Below, in pieces: positions 6,040-6,067 of a stretch of DNA of 6,067 nucleotides. Made by a program: the position numbers and the translations under genes. Where the stretch lies: assembly GCA_003503535.1 (NCBI GenBank), contig DOCI01000318.1:16409-22475 (forward strand), written 5' to 3'. Position 1 is the stretch's first letter. Every line of letters starts with the position of its first letter. This DNA is from Planctomycetaceae bacterium. Its GTDB lineage: Bacteria; Planctomycetota; Planctomycetia; Planctomycetales; Planctomycetaceae. Below the pieces are notes generated by a model. The model was not told where the DNA came from, searched no databases, and worked only from the letters and a program-made list of their open reading frames with translations.

Positions 6040-6067
6040 ATGAAAATAAATCAACCTGGGTGGCGGT
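6040..6067 (+). CDS. Possible start of a divergent gene (partial, product unknown)
   Basis: An ATG at 6040 opens a frame of nine codons, MKINQPGWR, that runs off the window. AGGA at 6031-6034 lies five bases upstream, and a candidate promoter and inverted repeats precede it. Nothing about the product can be said from nine residues. If real, it is transcribed away from the lipid genes and would share their upstream region. The frame may also be chance. Confidence 0.3.

Noticed and set aside
1..6067. CRISPR array, tRNA/rRNA genes, insertion sequence, riboswitch
   Set aside because: No regular repeat-spacer units, cloverleaf sequences, transposase motifs or known aptamer cores were recognised on either strand by eye. 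A covariance-model search would be decisive.

Overview
The window looks like a bacterial chromosome segment of moderate GC content. Five convincing genes all lie on the minus strand, and together they read as a membrane-lipid remodelling locus plus one unrelated nuclease. The best guess for the host is a planctomycete. This rests on the type of HNH protein and the general protein style, recalled from family knowledge, and no marker gene is present to prove it.

In transcription order (right to left) the layout is as follows. A 5' region at 5699-6067 holds a candidate promoter with a perfect palindrome on its -10 box. It also holds other dyads and a possible divergent plus-strand gene start at the right edge. 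Next comes a PlcP/LpxH-like metallophosphoesterase (4652-5698), then btaA (3343-4683), btaB (2453-3214), a GT-B glycosyltransferase (1092-2246), and a small HNH endonuclease (194-790) with its own candidate promoter and a strong terminator at 137-167.

The lipid genes form a coherent pathway. A PlcP-type phosphoesterase would release diacylglycerol (DAG) from phospholipids. BtaA would attach the 3-amino-3-carboxypropyl group of S-adenosylmethionine (SAM) to DAG, and BtaB would N-trimethylate the product to the phosphorus-free betaine lipid DGTS. The glycosyltransferase could make a glycolipid from the same DAG pool, though its acceptor is unknown. This matches known phosphate-sparing lipid replacement in other bacteria. 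No consensus Pho box was found upstream, so the regulator may differ.

Points of interest are an apparently disrupted reading frame at the 3' end of the phosphoesterase gene, a BtaB with eukaryote-like sequence features, and a triple TGTCA half-site before the glycosyltransferase. Two families of short dispersed repeats also occur: CTTTGCGN octamers at the left edge, and inverted CACAGAG-type arms between btaB and the glycosyltransferase gene.
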